From contig CAMDXR010000035.1 of NCBI GenBank assembly GCA_945877725.1, positions 1 to 14,697 on the forward strand: a DNA stretch of 14,697 bases. The letters run 5' to 3'. The stretch comes from Limnohabitans sp. Rim8 (GTDB lineage Bacteria; Pseudomonadota; Gammaproteobacteria; Burkholderiales; Burkholderiaceae_C). Shown piece after piece: positions 13,252 to 14,697 of this stretch (within the stretch, counting starts at the first letter, position 1; every line of letters starts with the position of its first letter). Position numbers and translations under genes: made by a program. The notes beneath the pieces were generated by a model. It was not told the DNA's origin. It searched no databases and saw only the letters and a program-made list of their open reading frames with translations.

Positions 13252-14322
13252 TCAAGCTGCCGCGCGTTGCAAGCGGTCGCGCACACCTTCCCATTCGGGG
13301 GTGTCGGGTGGCAGTTGCACCCAGATTTGTTGCACCCCCCGGGCGTCCAGGTCGCGCAACACGCTGAACAATTCGTGTGCGGCTTGCTCTGCCTGCGCTG
13401 GTTGGGCACGCCAAACCACCCCTGCGCCCAAGTCGCCGCTTTGCCCAAGATCGGCCCACAAACCCGAACCCACACCAGCGCCTACACCCGCACCCGCCCC
13501 CTGGACTGCATCCGGGTGTTCGGCAGACCACACGCCGAGGTTGTTGGCGTGCGGCCCCAGGGCTTGCAGTTTTTGCGCAATGTCTTGCGCCGACATGAGG
13601 CGCACTTTGGCGCGGGGCGCGTAATGCGACTCCAGCGTGCCCGATGCGCGAGGGGCGGCTTGGCCTAGCGTGGCCTGCGGGTCGTCCTGGCTCAGCACTT
13701 TGCGTCCACAAGCGGCCTCTATTTGTGTGCGGGTGATGTGCCCTGGCCGCAACAATACGGGCTGGCCACGGGTGCAGTCCACGAGGGTAGATTCAATGCC
13801 GACAGGGCAGTCGCCACCGTCCAACACCAACAAATCAAGTCCAAGCTCCGACTGCACATGCGCCGCCGTGGTCGGGCTGACGCGGCCAAACCGGTTGGCG
13901 CTGGGGGCCGATACGCCCGTCACGCCCATATCCAGGCAGGCTTGCAACAGGGCTTGCGCCACCGGGTGCGAGGGGCAGCGCAAACCAATGGAGTCTTGCC
14001 CGCCCGCTGAGGCACGGGCCACGTTGGGTTTGCGGGGCAAGATCAAGGTCAGGGGGCCGGGCCAAAACGCCTCGAGCAGGCGTTGCGCAAAGTCGGGCAC
14101 TTGCGCGGCAAACAGAGGCACTTGCGCCAAGCTAAGCACATGCACGATGAGGGGGTGGTCAGCCGGGCGGCCTTTGGCCTCAAAAATTCGGGCCACGGCC
14201 GCATCGTCGGTGGCGTTGGCGGCCAGGCCGTACACGGTTTCGGTGGGCAGGCCGACCAATTGGCCTTGGCGCAGTGCCTGTGCGGCCTGCGCAATGGCGG
14301 CGGCGTTTGCCTGCAAGATCAT
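13252..14322 (-). CDS. tsaC: Threonylcarbamoyl-AMP synthase, Sua5/YrdC type with C-terminal Sua5 domain
   Basis: A 356-residue cytoplasmic enzyme that makes threonylcarbamoyl-AMP from threonine, bicarbonate and ATP, the first step of the t6A37 modification of ANN-decoding tRNAs. Residues 1 to about 205 are the YrdC domain: 'GLPTETVYGLAANA' (24-37), 'KGRPADHPLIVH' (50-61), 'WPGPLTLILPR' (87-97) and 'SAPSANRFGRVSPT' (138-151). The linker motif 'ASGTLESHYAPRA' (226-238) then leads to a C-terminal Sua5 domain, so this is the long Sua5 form and not the short TsaC. A glycine-rich stretch 'GAGAGVGAGVGSG' (275-287) lies inside the C-terminal domain. The frame is open up to 14538, but the ATG at 14322 begins the conserved domain, lies eight bases after the purK stop, and avoids a long overlap. 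The ribosome-binding site is poor, so translation is probably coupled to purK. Confidence 0.93.
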   Translation of the reverse strand: MILQANAAAIAQAAQALRQGQLVGLPTETVYGLAANATDDAAVARIFEAKGRPADHPLIVHVLSLAQVPLFAAQVPDFAQRLLEAFWPGPLTLILPRKPNVARASAGGQDSIGLRCPSHPVAQALLQACLDMGVTGVSAPSANRFGRVSPTTAAHVQSELGLDLLVLDGGDCPVGIESTLVDCTRGQPVLLRPGHITRTQIEAACGRKVLSQDDPQATLGQAAPRASGTLESHYAPRAKVRLMSAQDIAQKLQALGPHANNLGVWSAEHPDAVQGAGAGVGAGVGSGLWADLGQSGDLGAGVVWRAQPAQAEQAAHELFSVLRDLDARGVQQIWVQLPPDTPEWEGVRDRLQRAAA

Positions 14323-14330
14323 GGTGGTCT

Positions 14331-14697
14331 TTAAAAAGCTTCGATGCCCAGCAAGGCAGCGGCTTGCAAGGCGGTGGCGCGCACGGCCTCGGGGCTGTCG
14401 CCGGTGATGTTGAGGTGGCCCATTTTGCGACCCGGGCGGGCCGTTAACTTGCCGTACAGGTGCAAATGCGTGCCGGGCAGCGCCAGCACGGGCCCCCAGG
14501 CGGGGCTGCTGGGCCCTTTGGCACTGGCTTCGGGCCACAAGTCGCCCAACAAATTGAGCATGATGGCGGCCGAATGTTGGCGGGGCTGCGTGATGGGCAA
14601 GCCCGCCAGGGTGCGCACCTGCAAATCAAACTGCGACTGGTCGCAGGCGTTCAGGGTGTAGTGACCGCTGTTGTGCGGGCGCGGGGCCATTTCGTTG
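14331..14697 (-). CDS. purK: N5-carboxyaminoimidazole ribonucleotide synthase (PurK), C-terminal part only
   Basis: The last 121 codons are visible; the N-terminus lies beyond the right window edge. PurK is the ATP-grasp enzyme that converts AIR, bicarbonate and ATP to N5-CAIR in de novo purine synthesis. The visible part opens with 'NEMAPRPHNSGHYTLNAC', the diagnostic PurK motif near the active site, followed by 'SQFDLQVRTLAGLP', 'MLNLLGDLW', 'HLYGK' and 'GRKMGHLNI', all in the order expected of the C-terminal domain. The stop TAA lies eight bases before the Sua5 start, so the two genes form an operon. purE may lie just upstream, outside this window, but that cannot be seen. Confidence 0.95.
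   Translation of the reverse strand, partial: NEMAPRPHNSGHYTLNACDQSQFDLQVRTLAGLPITQPRQHSAAIMLNLLGDLWPEASAKGPSSPAWGPVLALPGTHLHLYGKLTARPGRKMGHLNITGDSPEAVRATALQAAALLGIEAF

Noticed and set aside
14323..14538. Upstream extension of the Sua5 frame to 14538
   Set aside because: It lies over purK in another frame and is low-complexity Arg/Ala-rich; the conserved YrdC domain begins right after ATG at 14322.

Overview
The window looks like a chromosomal segment of a betaproteobacterium, most likely from the Burkholderiales/Comamonadaceae. The support is the high GC content, a fused LivM-LivG transporter subunit of the kind common in that order, the purK-Sua5 gene pair, a PBP4-type DacB followed by a SemiSWEET gene, and a possible leaderless -10/ATG arrangement. 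This placement rests on gene content and style, not on a database match. I see no rRNA, tRNA, CRISPR array, transposase or phage gene.

Region 1 (1-8025, all minus strand, read right to left) is one long, tightly packed operon. Its order is a KstD-like FAD dehydrogenase, a short-chain dehydrogenase (SDR), a periplasmic solute-binding protein, LivH permease, a fused LivM-LivG permease/ATPase, LivF ATPase, and an Old Yellow Enzyme-type flavin oxidoreductase that runs off the left edge. A divergent IclR-family regulator (8183-9022) sits upstream, and the 157-bp gap between them holds a long inverted repeat (8092-8126) that is the obvious operator candidate. The module pairs a complete five-domain HAAT-type ABC importer with three redox enzymes. 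All three enzymes belong to families that act on ketones, alcohols or C=C bonds next to a carbonyl. I read it as an uptake-and-oxidation system for a cyclic or steroid/terpenoid-like ketone or acid, not as an amino-acid transporter. The substrate cannot be read from sequence. A strong 12-bp hairpin between the binding-protein gene and livH probably sets the binding protein above the membrane subunits.

Region 2 (9119-10938, plus strand) is dacB (PBP4-type D-alanyl-D-alanine carboxypeptidase/endopeptidase), overlapping by four bases a small SemiSWEET-type membrane protein.

Region 3 (11058-13145, plus strand) is a two-gene unit: a GDSL/SGNH-family lipoprotein with an unusual alanine-rich insertion, then an OmpW-like outer-membrane barrel. 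It ends at a strong, probably bidirectional terminator (13157-13195).

Region 4 (13252-14697, minus strand) is housekeeping. purK (its C-terminal part only) is followed by a full-length Sua5-type threonylcarbamoyl-AMP synthase gene, which converges on the OmpW unit at the shared terminator.
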